A DNA stretch of 8,121 nucleotides from contig JASLCY010000476.1 of NCBI GenBank assembly GCA_030151925.1, forward strand, positions 1 through 8,121, written 5' to 3'. The position numbers and the translations under genes are program-made. Positions within the stretch are counted from its first letter, which is position 1, and every line of letters begins with the position of its first letter. The stretch comes from Oligoflexus sp. Lineage in GTDB: Bacteria > Bdellovibrionota_B > Oligoflexia > Oligoflexales > Oligoflexaceae. Under the pieces are notes generated by a model. It saw only the letters and a program-made list of their open reading frames with translations. It made no database searches and was not told where the DNA came from. Below, piece by piece: positions 1 to 6,566 of this stretch.

Positions 1-1024
1 GCGCTGCGAGGGCTCTCGCCAGAGCCCAATTTTTCCGGGGCAACACTTCACGCGTCTGCATATACCAAAGAAATCGCAGCTGGCCTTTGAAGACAAGGGC
101 CTCATCGACCAAACCCTCCTCTTTAAACACCCGATGGACGCGCGGCAAGTTGATGAAACTTATGCTCGGCCGGACATGATGGTAGATGTGATAGCCGAAG
201 TTCAACGTCGGAAAGAAGATCCTACCGATCAAACCTTGTTCTATAATAGGCGTGCTGTTCTCGACAGTCGGATCCTTGAGATCATAAGCATGCTCGCAAA
301 TCGCGCCGAGGCGCGTCCTCGCGAGCGTCAATGTCGCGAGAGGCAAGACCCAGAGGACGAGCACGTTCCAAATCTGTCCGGATGCGAGGATAGCCGACGC
401 GAGCGACAAGTAGAAGAAGATGCGAAGGCCTTTGAAAGTCTCCTGGCTCCGCGGCTGCAGAGGAATCGTCGATCGTCCTTTGGCGCGGAGCGCCGCGAGC
501 GTGTTGAGGCCCGAAAGATCTTTGGCAAAGAGTCGGGCGAGTCTCGACGCCGGCATCGGAAAGGCCCATTCGTCACCTGTTTTGCGGTGCGCGTCGGGAT
601 CGGCTTCCGAGAAGAAGTGCTGATGATGGGCAAGATGGATGCTGCCATAGCTATTGAGATCAACGAAAATCGGCCAAGCGCAGAAGACGTTGGCAAACAG
701 GTCGCCCCATTTCCCGCGAATGCCGCTGTGGTGGACCTGATCGTGCATGAGAAGCGCGGCGAAGACCTGCCGCGATGAATTCATGATGGCCGCGCCCGCA
801 TAAACCCAAGGGTTATGACTCAATACAGCTGCGGAAGACGCACCTATGATCCAGGCCCAGTTGAGGGCGACGTTTCCCATAAAAGCAGCCGGCGTCGAAC
901 CAGTGAGTCTCCTGAGCTCCTTTCGGCCATTCTCAGACAGATCTTTCATCGCCCCGCGAAGAGGCGACGGCAGGGGCTCATTAAAACCATGCCCCATGGA
1001 GGGCCGATTCATTGCATTGGTCAT
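1..1024 (-). CDS. Membrane fatty acid desaturase family protein, 3' end cut by window edge
   Basis: The minus-strand frame is open from the ATG at 1024 to the left edge, giving 341 residues without a stop, so only a short C-terminal piece should be missing. It shows the three histidine boxes of the membrane di-iron desaturase/hydroxylase family (FA_desaturase): HDQVHH at residues 94-99, HLAHH at 130-134 and HIYHH at 279-283. In this family these boxes bind two irons that activate oxygen to insert a double bond or hydroxyl into a lipid chain. Hydrophobic stretches lie at about 50-92, between boxes 1 and 2, and at about 200-240, fitting an inner-membrane enzyme with the boxes on the cytoplasmic face. 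The ATG at 1024 is preceded by AAAGG at 7 bases; Met5 and Met10 are less supported alternatives. The gene follows the GH76 gene on the same strand after 158 bases. The substrate cannot be told from sequence: an acyl chain is most likely, a carotenoid-type substrate is possible. Confidence 0.9.
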   Translation of the reverse strand, partial: MTNAMNRPSMGHGFNEPLPSPLRGAMKDLSENGRKELRRLTGSTPAAFMGNVALNWAWIIGASSAAVLSHNPWVYAGAAIMNSSRQVFAALLMHDQVHHSGIRGKWGDLFANVFCAWPIFVDLNSYGSIHLAHHQHFFSEADPDAHRKTGDEWAFPMPASRLARLFAKDLSGLNTLAALRAKGRSTIPLQPRSQETFKGLRIFFYLSLASAILASGQIWNVLVLWVLPLATLTLARTRLGAICEHAYDLKDPTVENSTPIIEQGLIGRIFFPTLNFGYHIYHHVRPSISFINLPRVHRVFKEEGLVDEALVFKGQLRFLWYMQTREVLPRKNWALARALAA

Positions 1025-1031
1025 AGCTTTG

Positions 1032-1036
1032 CCTTT
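1032..1036 (-). promoter_or_regulatory. Ribosome binding site of the desaturase gene
   Basis: AAAGG on the minus strand ends 7 bases before the ATG at 1024 and decides the start over the in-frame ATGs further in. The 158-base gap upstream holds no promoter or terminator that I find convincing, and the frame is closed by a stop at 1139-1141. Confidence 0.55.
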
Positions 1037-1182
1037 AAGATCGCAGGTCAAGGCAAGGTAGCTTTTTCGGGTTAAATCGTCCAGTAAAACGTGCCATGGG
1101 ATTCTGAACGCAACTCTCGTGCCGGAACAATCAGGACTTCAACCCTTCAAATCCGATTTTTTACCCACCTTCTTCGATCCCT

Positions 1183-2754
1183 TCACTCAGCTGATACCTC
1201 ATAGATGCGTACGGTATTGTCCGAGCCGGCGTTGGTGACGTGCAGACGGATAAAACGGGCCTTTTCATTCAAGCGATGCGAAGTCCCGCTCGCAGTATTG
1301 CCGGTGACCTTCGCCACGGAGCGCCAAGGGCCTTTAGCATGGGCAGCGACCAATATCTCGAAGTCCTTGGTGTTATATTCCTTACTCTCGTCGAACATGG
1401 TCGTAGCCACCCCAGCGTGGGAGATGCGGATCCGATGCAGCTGCTGCATGGAACCGAGATCGATATCGACCGCGACGCCGTCCCCGCTATTCGCAGCGCA
1501 CCATTTGGTTTTGCTAGAGCCGTCCGTGAGATTAGCGGGCGTTTCGCTGCTATTGCAGCTCACAGCCGACGTGCTCGCCTTCTTGCCGAGGGCGAGATTC
1601 TTCACTTTCTGCGGCACGACACTGTTCATCAGGTCGAGAGCGATCGTCTGCCGGTCGGAGCGCATAACGTCCGGCTGCCCTTGCCAGCAATAGCCCATGG
1701 CATCGTAATCCGCCCGCGAGTTTTTCCAGGCGCTTTCGGCGCTGAGCTTCAACGTGCTCGCGATCTTATCGTCTTTGGCTATGGCGTTGAACTCACGCAG
1801 GTTACGGACATAGGCGCCTTTAAAATACACTCCATCGCTGCTGTCGCTGTTCGGCCTGCATTCACCTCCGCGTTGATCCTGGAGAATGCCGTTCTCATCG
1901 ACGAAGGACTTGAGACTGGCCTCAGCGAGTTTACGGCCGAGATCGAGGTACTGCCTATCTGCAGTGGCCTGATACATCTCAGCAGCGGCTCCGAGGAACA
2001 CACCCTGGTTGTAGCTGTATATCCCGCCCGTTTTTTCGCAATCACCGTTGAGTCCGTCCCGGACCAGATAGTCATCACCGATCAGACCGGACGCAACGAA
2101 CCAATTCCACTCCTTCACCGCCAGGTCCAGGTAGTTGGTATCGTAGGGGATGCGGTTATGGAGGCTGGCAACGAGTTTAAGCGACAGCTCGTTGCTGATG
2201 GAAGCTTTATAGGATTGGCGTTTCCACCATAGGCCGCCTTTGCAGATCGCATCGTTCCAGCCGTTCTGAAAGATGTAATCAGCTATGGTCTTGGCCGCAT
2301 CGAGGTATTTCTGATCTTTGGTGACGTCATAGGCGCGAACCCAGGCGAGTCCCCACCAGGCTGTGTCATCGTAGAAGTCATTGATGAAGTTCTTCTCGCC
2401 TTTACCGACATTGGCAGCATAGACCATATCGATGACGTACTTGTACTCGGGCGAACCCGTTACATACATATAGTCAAGAAGAGTGGTGAAGCTGTTGGCC
2501 GATCCCCAGCCGACTAAACCACTGCCTTGCCATTTCCAGTTCGTCGCCATAAGTCCGGCCGCGACCGGAAAAGCGCCGTCGAAGCCATACTTGGCATCAT
2601 CAAGACTCGCCGACGAGCTCGAGGAGGATGCAAGACCCGATCCTTCGTCTACCTGGCTTCTATGCTTGCAAGCGGACGGCAGGAGGCTGGATGCGGCGAT
2701 CGTCAGGGGCAGCGCGAAGCGAATAAAAGAAGCTAGGGAAGAGGATCGTCTCAT
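1183..2754 (-). CDS. GH76 family glycoside hydrolase (alpha-1,6-mannanase-like) lipoprotein with C-terminal F5/8 type C domain
   Basis: This is a 523-residue exported protein. Residues 1-28 form a signal peptide (MRR start, hydrophobic core ALPLTIAASSLL) ending at Cys29 in LLPSAC; proline at -3 makes the lipobox atypical, so lipidation is likely but not certain. A serine-rich linker follows (about 40-50). Residues about 60-380 match GH76: the NDFYDDTAWW segment carries the Asp pair (129-130) that is catalytic in bacterial endo-alpha-1,6-mannanases of the family, followed by KGGLWW, an ISNEL segment and YNQGVFLGAAAEMY, all typical. Residues about 385-523 form a discoidin/F5/8 type C beta-sandwich, usually a carbohydrate-binding module. 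The likely role is cutting alpha-1,6-linked mannan or a related envelope polysaccharide at the cell surface. The ATG at 2754 is preferred over an in-frame GTG at 2814: it has GGAG 9 bases upstream, gives a normal signal peptide, and the best promoter would start transcription downstream of the GTG. The gene probably stands alone. Confidence 0.9.
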   Translation of the reverse strand: MRRSSSLASFIRFALPLTIAASSLLPSACKHRSQVDEGSGLASSSSSSASLDDAKYGFDGAFPVAAGLMATNWKWQGSGLVGWGSANSFTTLLDYMYVTGSPEYKYVIDMVYAANVGKGEKNFINDFYDDTAWWGLAWVRAYDVTKDQKYLDAAKTIADYIFQNGWNDAICKGGLWWKRQSYKASISNELSLKLVASLHNRIPYDTNYLDLAVKEWNWFVASGLIGDDYLVRDGLNGDCEKTGGIYSYNQGVFLGAAAEMYQATADRQYLDLGRKLAEASLKSFVDENGILQDQRGGECRPNSDSSDGVYFKGAYVRNLREFNAIAKDDKIASTLKLSAESAWKNSRADYDAMGYCWQGQPDVMRSDRQTIALDLMNSVVPQKVKNLALGKKASTSAVSCNSSETPANLTDGSSKTKWCAANSGDGVAVDIDLGSMQQLHRIRISHAGVATTMFDESKEYNTKDFEILVAAHAKGPWRSVAKVTGNTASGTSHRLNEKARFIRLHVTNAGSDNTVRIYEVSAE

Positions 2755-2763
2755 CTGTGATAG

Positions 2764-2767
2764 CTCC
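2764..2767 (-). promoter_or_regulatory. Ribosome binding site deciding the GH76 start
   Basis: GGAG on the minus strand lies 9 bases before the ATG at 2754. It supports a start 20 codons inside the longest open frame, which places the signal peptide at the very N-terminus. Confidence 0.5.
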
Positions 2768-2797
2768 GAAATTGATGAATGAATATTGTCATCGAGC

Positions 2798-2826
2798 ATT
2801 TTAGCATCTGTCACGATGCATGAAAA
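2798..2826 (-). promoter_or_regulatory. Putative sigma70-type promoter of the GH76 gene (extended -10)
   Basis: On the minus strand TTTTCA (2821-2826) is followed after 17 bases by TAAAAT (2798-2803), which is directly preceded by TGC, an extended -10 element. Transcription would begin near 2791, giving a leader of about 37 bases before the ATG at 2754. The rest of the 228-base gap down to 2983 is AT-rich next to the VOC stop codon and shows no convincing terminator hairpin. Confidence 0.45.
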
Positions 2827-2982
2827 TGCTTTCAGAATACGTTATCAATTCCGGAACGGTGCTCGAGCATCACTTCTTACATTCGGGAAGTGTAGGCTTT
2901 TGCTCGCGCATGCCTGGTCTCGGCTGAAAGACGCGCTCTTGACATTGAAGCTGTCATCGAGAAGGGTTCTTTTAAGTTAAAA

Positions 2983-3414
2983 TTAATTCGAAGCCTCAGT
3001 TGTAACGGTATCATAACCAAGCTCGTTGAATTCGATCAGGCAGAAGCCGTGGCCGAAGGGATCGGACATCAGGACTATCTTTCCATAAGGAGCGGTCCGG
3101 ATATCCGATTCAGCTTTGGCGCCGAGCGCCAGAGCGCGCTCGTAGACCGCCTGGATATCCTGCACCGTGAGATCCAGGTGCACGGGAGTCCAGTGCCTGG
3201 CATAATCCCTTTCCTGCTCCGAGAGCGGAATCGGTCGCGAGCCCGCTGGTTTTTCGAGCAGGTAACAAGGAACCCCGAGCCCTTCCAACTCTATAGCTCC
3301 CTCACCCAGATGCCGGGTGACCTTCAGATCAAAGGCGCCGCAATAAAATAACTCGGCTGCTTTTATATCCGGGACATCGATGTTTATCAGTGTGTTGACC
3401 ATAGGTTTCGCCAT
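2983..3414 (-). CDS. VOC superfamily (glyoxalase/bleomycin resistance/dioxygenase fold) protein
   Basis: This 143-residue cytoplasmic protein has the usual length of a single VOC unit. The fold signature is clear: INIDVPDIKAAELFYCGAFDL opens the first beta-alpha-beta-beta-beta module, PVHLDLTVQDIQAVYERALALGAK opens the second, and DPFGHGFCLIEF closes it. Residues that match the metal-ligand positions of the family are Glu42 or Glu44, His79 and Glu128. The first position, usually His on strand 1, falls on Leu9 in my alignment, so the metal site may be incomplete and true glyoxalase I activity is doubtful. Members act in many roles (methylglyoxal detoxification, antibiotic binding, extradiol cleavage, isomerisation), and the substrate cannot be assigned. 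It appears to have its own promoter. The ATG at 3414 has only a weak AGAG upstream; ATG at 3402 is the alternative. No neighbour suggests its partner pathway. Confidence 0.85.
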   Translation of the reverse strand: MAKPMVNTLINIDVPDIKAAELFYCGAFDLKVTRHLGEGAIELEGLGVPCYLLEKPAGSRPIPLSEQERDYARHWTPVHLDLTVQDIQAVYERALALGAKAESDIRTAPYGKIVLMSDPFGHGFCLIEFNELGYDTVTTEASN

Positions 3415-3445
3415 CGTGCTCTAGTGTTAGCTGAATCGTCAGCCC

Positions 3446-3474
3446 ACTCTACAATGGCAAGGTTAAAGGGTCAA
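3446..3474 (-). promoter_or_regulatory. Putative sigma70-type promoter of the VOC gene
   Basis: On the minus strand TTGACC (3469-3474) is followed after exactly 17 bases by TAGAGT (3446-3451). The predicted transcription start is about 25 bases before the ATG at 3414. It lies in the 149-base gap after the repeat lipoprotein gene and suggests that the VOC gene does not depend on read-through from it. Confidence 0.45.
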
Positions 3475-3563
3475 ACAGGGAGAGACAGAATTGCCTCCTT
3501 TATGGCTGGACCAAGGTAATCTTAGTTTGCTTGATCCTGCGGAACTCCTGGAAGCTCTCGGAT

Positions 3564-6500
3564 TCAATTCCCACGCACGCAAACGATGCCATGTGTTCCG
3601 GAGGGGTTATCGCCACTGATCGTGCCGTTGTCCATGGAGATGAGTGCCCATCCGATATCCCAGCTCGTTCCCGTCGCGGAATAGAAATCCGGGCGAGCGT
3701 CCTTTTCACTCAATGGGTTCCAGTAGGCGTTGTTCAGAGCCCAGAAACCATGGCTATAGGCTTCGGCCCATTCGTAGATAGTCGGCATGCGCCAATCGGC
3801 TTTTCCATCATAGGTCATCTCATTGCAGTATCCCATACCGGATTTAGGGAACGTGATGAAGAGCCGACGGCTCCATTCCAGGTTGGTGATCTGGTCCTTG
3901 AAACGACATTGGTCGGTGAGGCTGTTGCAGCCGGCGCTGGTCACGTCCTTCCAGATGTTGTCGCTGGATCCCGTCGTGTCGAAGCCCGAGCAGGCATGCT
4001 CGTCACCCCAGGGTTTGAGGGCGGGCGGGGAAAGATGCAGAGCCGTGGAATCTATGGTGTCCATGAGGTCGGCGCTGCCGCCGTTCATCTTCATGATGTA
4101 AGAGGAGGCGTTCGAATCCAGATCGAGATCGACCTGAGTCGAGTCGTTGTCCGTAGTGAGCTTGAAGTTCGTCGTGGTGAAGCCGACAGCGGATACCTTG
4201 TAATTCTTGCCGGTCTGGATCTGAGTGCTGGTCGCGGTGGTGACGAGCTGCACCGTATCGCCTATGGCGAGCCCGTGCGGCCCCGTCGTCGTCACGAGAT
4301 CCGTGGTCTGCGACCAGGACGCGGGTATGGGCATGGATGCATCCCATTGCGAAAGATCGGCTAGATCCCGGCAATTCATCTTGAGCCGTCCCGTGTTGCC
4401 CAGACCGTAGGGAACTCCGTAACGGACATCCCAAGGTTGCAACGAGAGCACGTTGCCCGTCACACCGAATAGCACGACGCCCGAGCGGATATTATTCGGG
4501 ATGATATCGTTGCTGCCGGCCGCCGATAAACGAGCGCCGGTCGAGGTGAACCAGGAGAAAGCCGCCGAATTCGTGAGCTGCGAGTTGAACGTGGAGGCCT
4601 TCAACTCGGCATTGGCATCGGCATGGGACATCCTACAGGCGCTGCTGGGAAAATCGCCCGTGACGCCGAGTATCGTCGAGCCCTTCTTGATGTTGCAGGC
4701 CGTGATCGCATCAAAGTCGATAGCCTTGAGATTCTGGGTGCCGGCCGCATAAGGCGGAATATAGCACCCCGACCCGCCGGCGCCGCAGTCGCTCAAGGCT
4801 CCGGTCTCGCCGATGAGGGAAACCGTGGACGGGATCCGGTAGAGATTGGTGACGAGACGATCCTTGTCGATCGCGGGATAATCATCCGTGGTTCGGCAGC
4901 CGCCTTGATTCTCGCCGGAACAATCGGGCAATGCTCCGGTTTGGCCAGCGATGGTCAGCGTGTTCGAAAGTCTGGCGAGATTCGCCGTCAGTTGGCTCGT
5001 TTGGAGAGCTGGAAAGGCGGTTCTGGCCACGCAGGCCGTCTGCCCATCGCCGGCGCAATCCGAGGAAGTAGGGATGACCGAACCCGTGACGGAGGCTATC
5101 GTCACTCCTGATCGGATGTGGCTCGGAATGATCGGAGTCGTGTCGATCGCCTTGAGCGTCTGCGGCGTGACGAGCTCGTAGGGCGGCAGATAACAATCAG
5201 AGGCCGCGGCCGTGCAGGTGGCCAGAGTACCGGCCACGCCTCCGATCGTGAGGTCGGAGGAGATCTGGCTTTTACCGGCGTTCACGCGAGAGAGCTGCAC
5301 GGCGGGAAAAGCGTTGGTGGCCAAACAAGCCGAGGAGCCGTCGCTCGCGCAGTCGTCCATGAGGCCCGTGATCCCGCCCAAGGTAAGAGTGCTGCGCATC
5401 AGGTTGCGATGCGCATGAGCCTTGTCCAGCGCGGCATATCCACCGCTGGCTTTGCAAGCGGTGCCGCCGTCGACGGAACATACGGATGGATTGGTCAGGA
5501 GAATACCCGTCACGCCGCCGATAGTGGAATTTTGCAGGATGACCGAAGGATCGATAGGCGTCGCGTCTATGGCTTTGAGGGGCTGAGAGCTTACGTCGTA
5601 AGGAGGAATATAACAGTTCGAGCCGTTGGGAGCGCATGCCGTCAAGCTCCCGTTCACGCCGAGGACGTCCAGCGAACTCATCACCTCGGATTTATGATCG
5701 ATGAAACGCGCGGCGTCGATCGCCGGATAAGCGGTCCGCGCGACGCAAGAGAGTTGCCCTCCCGCCGTGCACGGGGCGGGGAGATCTTGCAGGATCCCGA
5801 TCGTATCGAAGAGAGTCGCCCCGGATCTCAAGATCTGCGGAACGACGAGCCGCGCGTCGATCGGCTCCATGCTCGCGGCCATCAGAAGACAGTCGCTTCC
5901 GCCTGTCGAGCAGGGCTGGAGCTTGCCCTCGAGGCCGAGGATCGCAGTGCCCGCGGCGATCAGATGAGCTTCGCTCGCGCTGAGCCGGTGAGCTGCGGGA
6001 AAATCAGCGTTGGTTCGGCAGTCGATCTCCTGCTCATCCCCGCAATCCGGCGTCGTCGTCTTGAGCGCGCCGACCTTCGAATCGCGTTCGTTCGCGCCGC
6101 TCGGGAGCGGAGAGTCGCCGCAGGACTGTTCTCCCATCACGATACGATCGGACGCGTTTAAATAAATCGCCGAGTCGCAGACCTGACTCGGATCGAGATT
6201 GGTAAGATGCAGCTCGTCCTCGGACATACCGGTGAGGACGATAGCGCGATCGGCGTGCACCTCGCCCTCGAAGAGCTCTATTTTTAAGAAACGCTCGGGC
6301 AGGATCAGGGGAACGGCGATAACCATACGATCGGCGCGAAGGGACAGTCGATTCGCTTCCGCCCCATCGATCATCGCCTTCGTGTTCGGCTTGAAGCCAT
6401 GACCCGCGAGGATGATGCTCGATTCGCCAGCCAGGCGCCTGGGGCTCACGTAATCGATGACGAGGGTTTGCCCTGGATTATTCTGGGAGGCATCGGAAAC

Positions 6501-6566
6501 GAGGAGCTTGTCCCCGCATGAGGCGAGGAGCATGGCGACGAGCATGGGCAGTAGACTTCGCATCAT
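3564..6566 (-). CDS. Large surface lipoprotein: TIG-like domain, Cys-pair GVTG repeats and C-terminal Lcl_C (DUF1566) head
   Basis: This 1000-residue protein begins MMRSLLPMLVAMLLASC: a short signal peptide with a good lipobox (LASC, Cys17) followed by Gly, consistent with outer-membrane lipidation. Residues about 33-113 look like an IPT/TIG immunoglobulin-like domain (IDYVSPRRLAGESSIILAGHGF). Residues 172-645 hold ten repeat units with paired cysteines ending in GVTG-like turns. Residues 645-735 form a junction module that is shared with the upstream paralog. Residues 754-814 contain TTGPHGLAIGDTVQL and VSAVGFTTTNFKL, resembling the small E1-FCCH-like beta module seen in phage and surface proteins. 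Residues 889-997 are Lcl_C/DUF1566 (DQITNLEWS, YCNEMTYDGKADWRMPT, final GIVCVRGN). In Legionella Lcl this domain ends a collagen-like stalk and contributes to adhesion, so by analogy this may be a surface adhesin or fibre with the head outermost. The exact ligand is unknown. The start overlaps the stop of the paralog by 4 bases. Confidence 0.85.
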   Translation of the reverse strand: MMRSLLPMLVAMLLASCGDKLLVSDASQNNPGQTLVIDYVSPRRLAGESSIILAGHGFKPNTKAMIDGAEANRLSLRADRMVIAVPLILPERFLKIELFEGEVHADRAIVLTGMSEDELHLTNLDPSQVCDSAIYLNASDRIVMGEQSCGDSPLPSGANERDSKVGALKTTTPDCGDEQEIDCRTNADFPAAHRLSASEAHLIAAGTAILGLEGKLQPCSTGGSDCLLMAASMEPIDARLVVPQILRSGATLFDTIGILQDLPAPCTAGGQLSCVARTAYPAIDAARFIDHKSEVMSSLDVLGVNGSLTACAPNGSNCYIPPYDVSSQPLKAIDATPIDPSVILQNSTIGGVTGILLTNPSVCSVDGGTACKASGGYAALDKAHAHRNLMRSTLTLGGITGLMDDCASDGSSACLATNAFPAVQLSRVNAGKSQISSDLTIGGVAGTLATCTAAASDCYLPPYELVTPQTLKAIDTTPIIPSHIRSGVTIASVTGSVIPTSSDCAGDGQTACVARTAFPALQTSQLTANLARLSNTLTIAGQTGALPDCSGENQGGCRTTDDYPAIDKDRLVTNLYRIPSTVSLIGETGALSDCGAGGSGCYIPPYAAGTQNLKAIDFDAITACNIKKGSTILGVTGDFPSSACRMSHADANAELKASTFNSQLTNSAAFSWFTSTGARLSAAGSNDIIPNNIRSGVVLFGVTGNVLSLQPWDVRYGVPYGLGNTGRLKMNCRDLADLSQWDASMPIPASWSQTTDLVTTTGPHGLAIGDTVQLVTTATSTQIQTGKNYKVSAVGFTTTNFKLTTDNDSTQVDLDLDSNASSYIMKMNGGSADLMDTIDSTALHLSPPALKPWGDEHACSGFDTTGSSDNIWKDVTSAGCNSLTDQCRFKDQITNLEWSRRLFITFPKSGMGYCNEMTYDGKADWRMPTIYEWAEAYSHGFWALNNAYWNPLSEKDARPDFYSATGTSWDIGWALISMDNGTISGDNPSGTHGIVCVRGN
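3576..3902 (-). other. Lcl_C (DUF1566) head domain of the complete paralog
   Basis: Residues 889-997 carry the family hallmarks: a D-x2-TNLEWS opening, a YC then YDGKADWRMPT core, a WxxLxxxDxRPDFYSATG-type middle and a GIVCVRGN end. Cysteines at 880, 887, 914 and 996 in and just before the domain have counterparts in the paralog, suggesting conserved disulfides in an exported domain. Confidence 0.8.
4452..6053 (-). repeat. Protein-level tandem repeat array: ten Cys-pair GVTG units plus a terminal unit
   Basis: Ten units of 43 to 53 residues start at Cys175, 219, 266, 311, 363, 406, 451, 504, 549 and 594, and a cysteine-pair-free unit (645-705) closes the array. The A type has C-x7-C, then a FPA- or YPA-like motif and a LTIGGVTG-like end. 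The B type has C-x6-C, then YIPPY, LKAID and an IRSGVTI-like end. The order from the N-terminus is A B A B A A B A A B plus the terminal unit. The similarity is at protein level; the DNA has diverged, so this is an old array rather than a recent expansion. GVTG units of this kind are known from phage tail and bacterial surface proteins. Confidence 0.85.
6563..6566 (-). other. ATGA stop-start overlap between the two paralogs
   Basis: The TGA stop of the upstream paralog (6563-6565) overlaps the ATG of the downstream one (6564-6566) within ATGA. This arrangement usually means translational coupling in one transcript and argues that the two proteins are made together. A second ATG follows directly, so the start could shift by one codon. 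Confidence 0.85.

Noticed and set aside
134..778. Long plus-strand open frame of 214 codons
   Set aside because: It lies antisense to the desaturase, its product is rich in Arg and Glu without any recognisable domain, and the minus strand carries all three histidine boxes.
1240..2232. Plus-strand open frame of 330 codons
   Set aside because: It is antisense to the well-supported GH76 gene and shows no domain, ribosome binding site or signal peptide of its own.
2786..2980. Possible small plus-strand gene in the gap upstream of GH76
   Set aside because: It would start with TTG, has no convincing ribosome binding site, overlaps the GH76 promoter, and its product has no recognisable feature.
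2940..2990. Inverted repeat TGACA/TGTCA next to an AT-rich stretch downstream of the VOC gene as a terminator
   Set aside because: The stem is only 5 base pairs with a 7-base loop and the T-rich stretch is on the wrong side for minus-strand transcription.
3494..3501. Strong Shine-Dalgarno-like AAAGGAGG on the minus strand in the gap before the VOC gene
   Set aside because: No ATG, GTG or TTG follows at a usable distance and the nearby frame closes after a few codons, so I take it as chance or an eroded start.
5118..6161. Plus-strand open frame of 347 codons
   Set aside because: It mirrors the GC-rich repeat region of the complete paralog; its Arg- and Gly-rich product is what antisense reading of such repeats gives.
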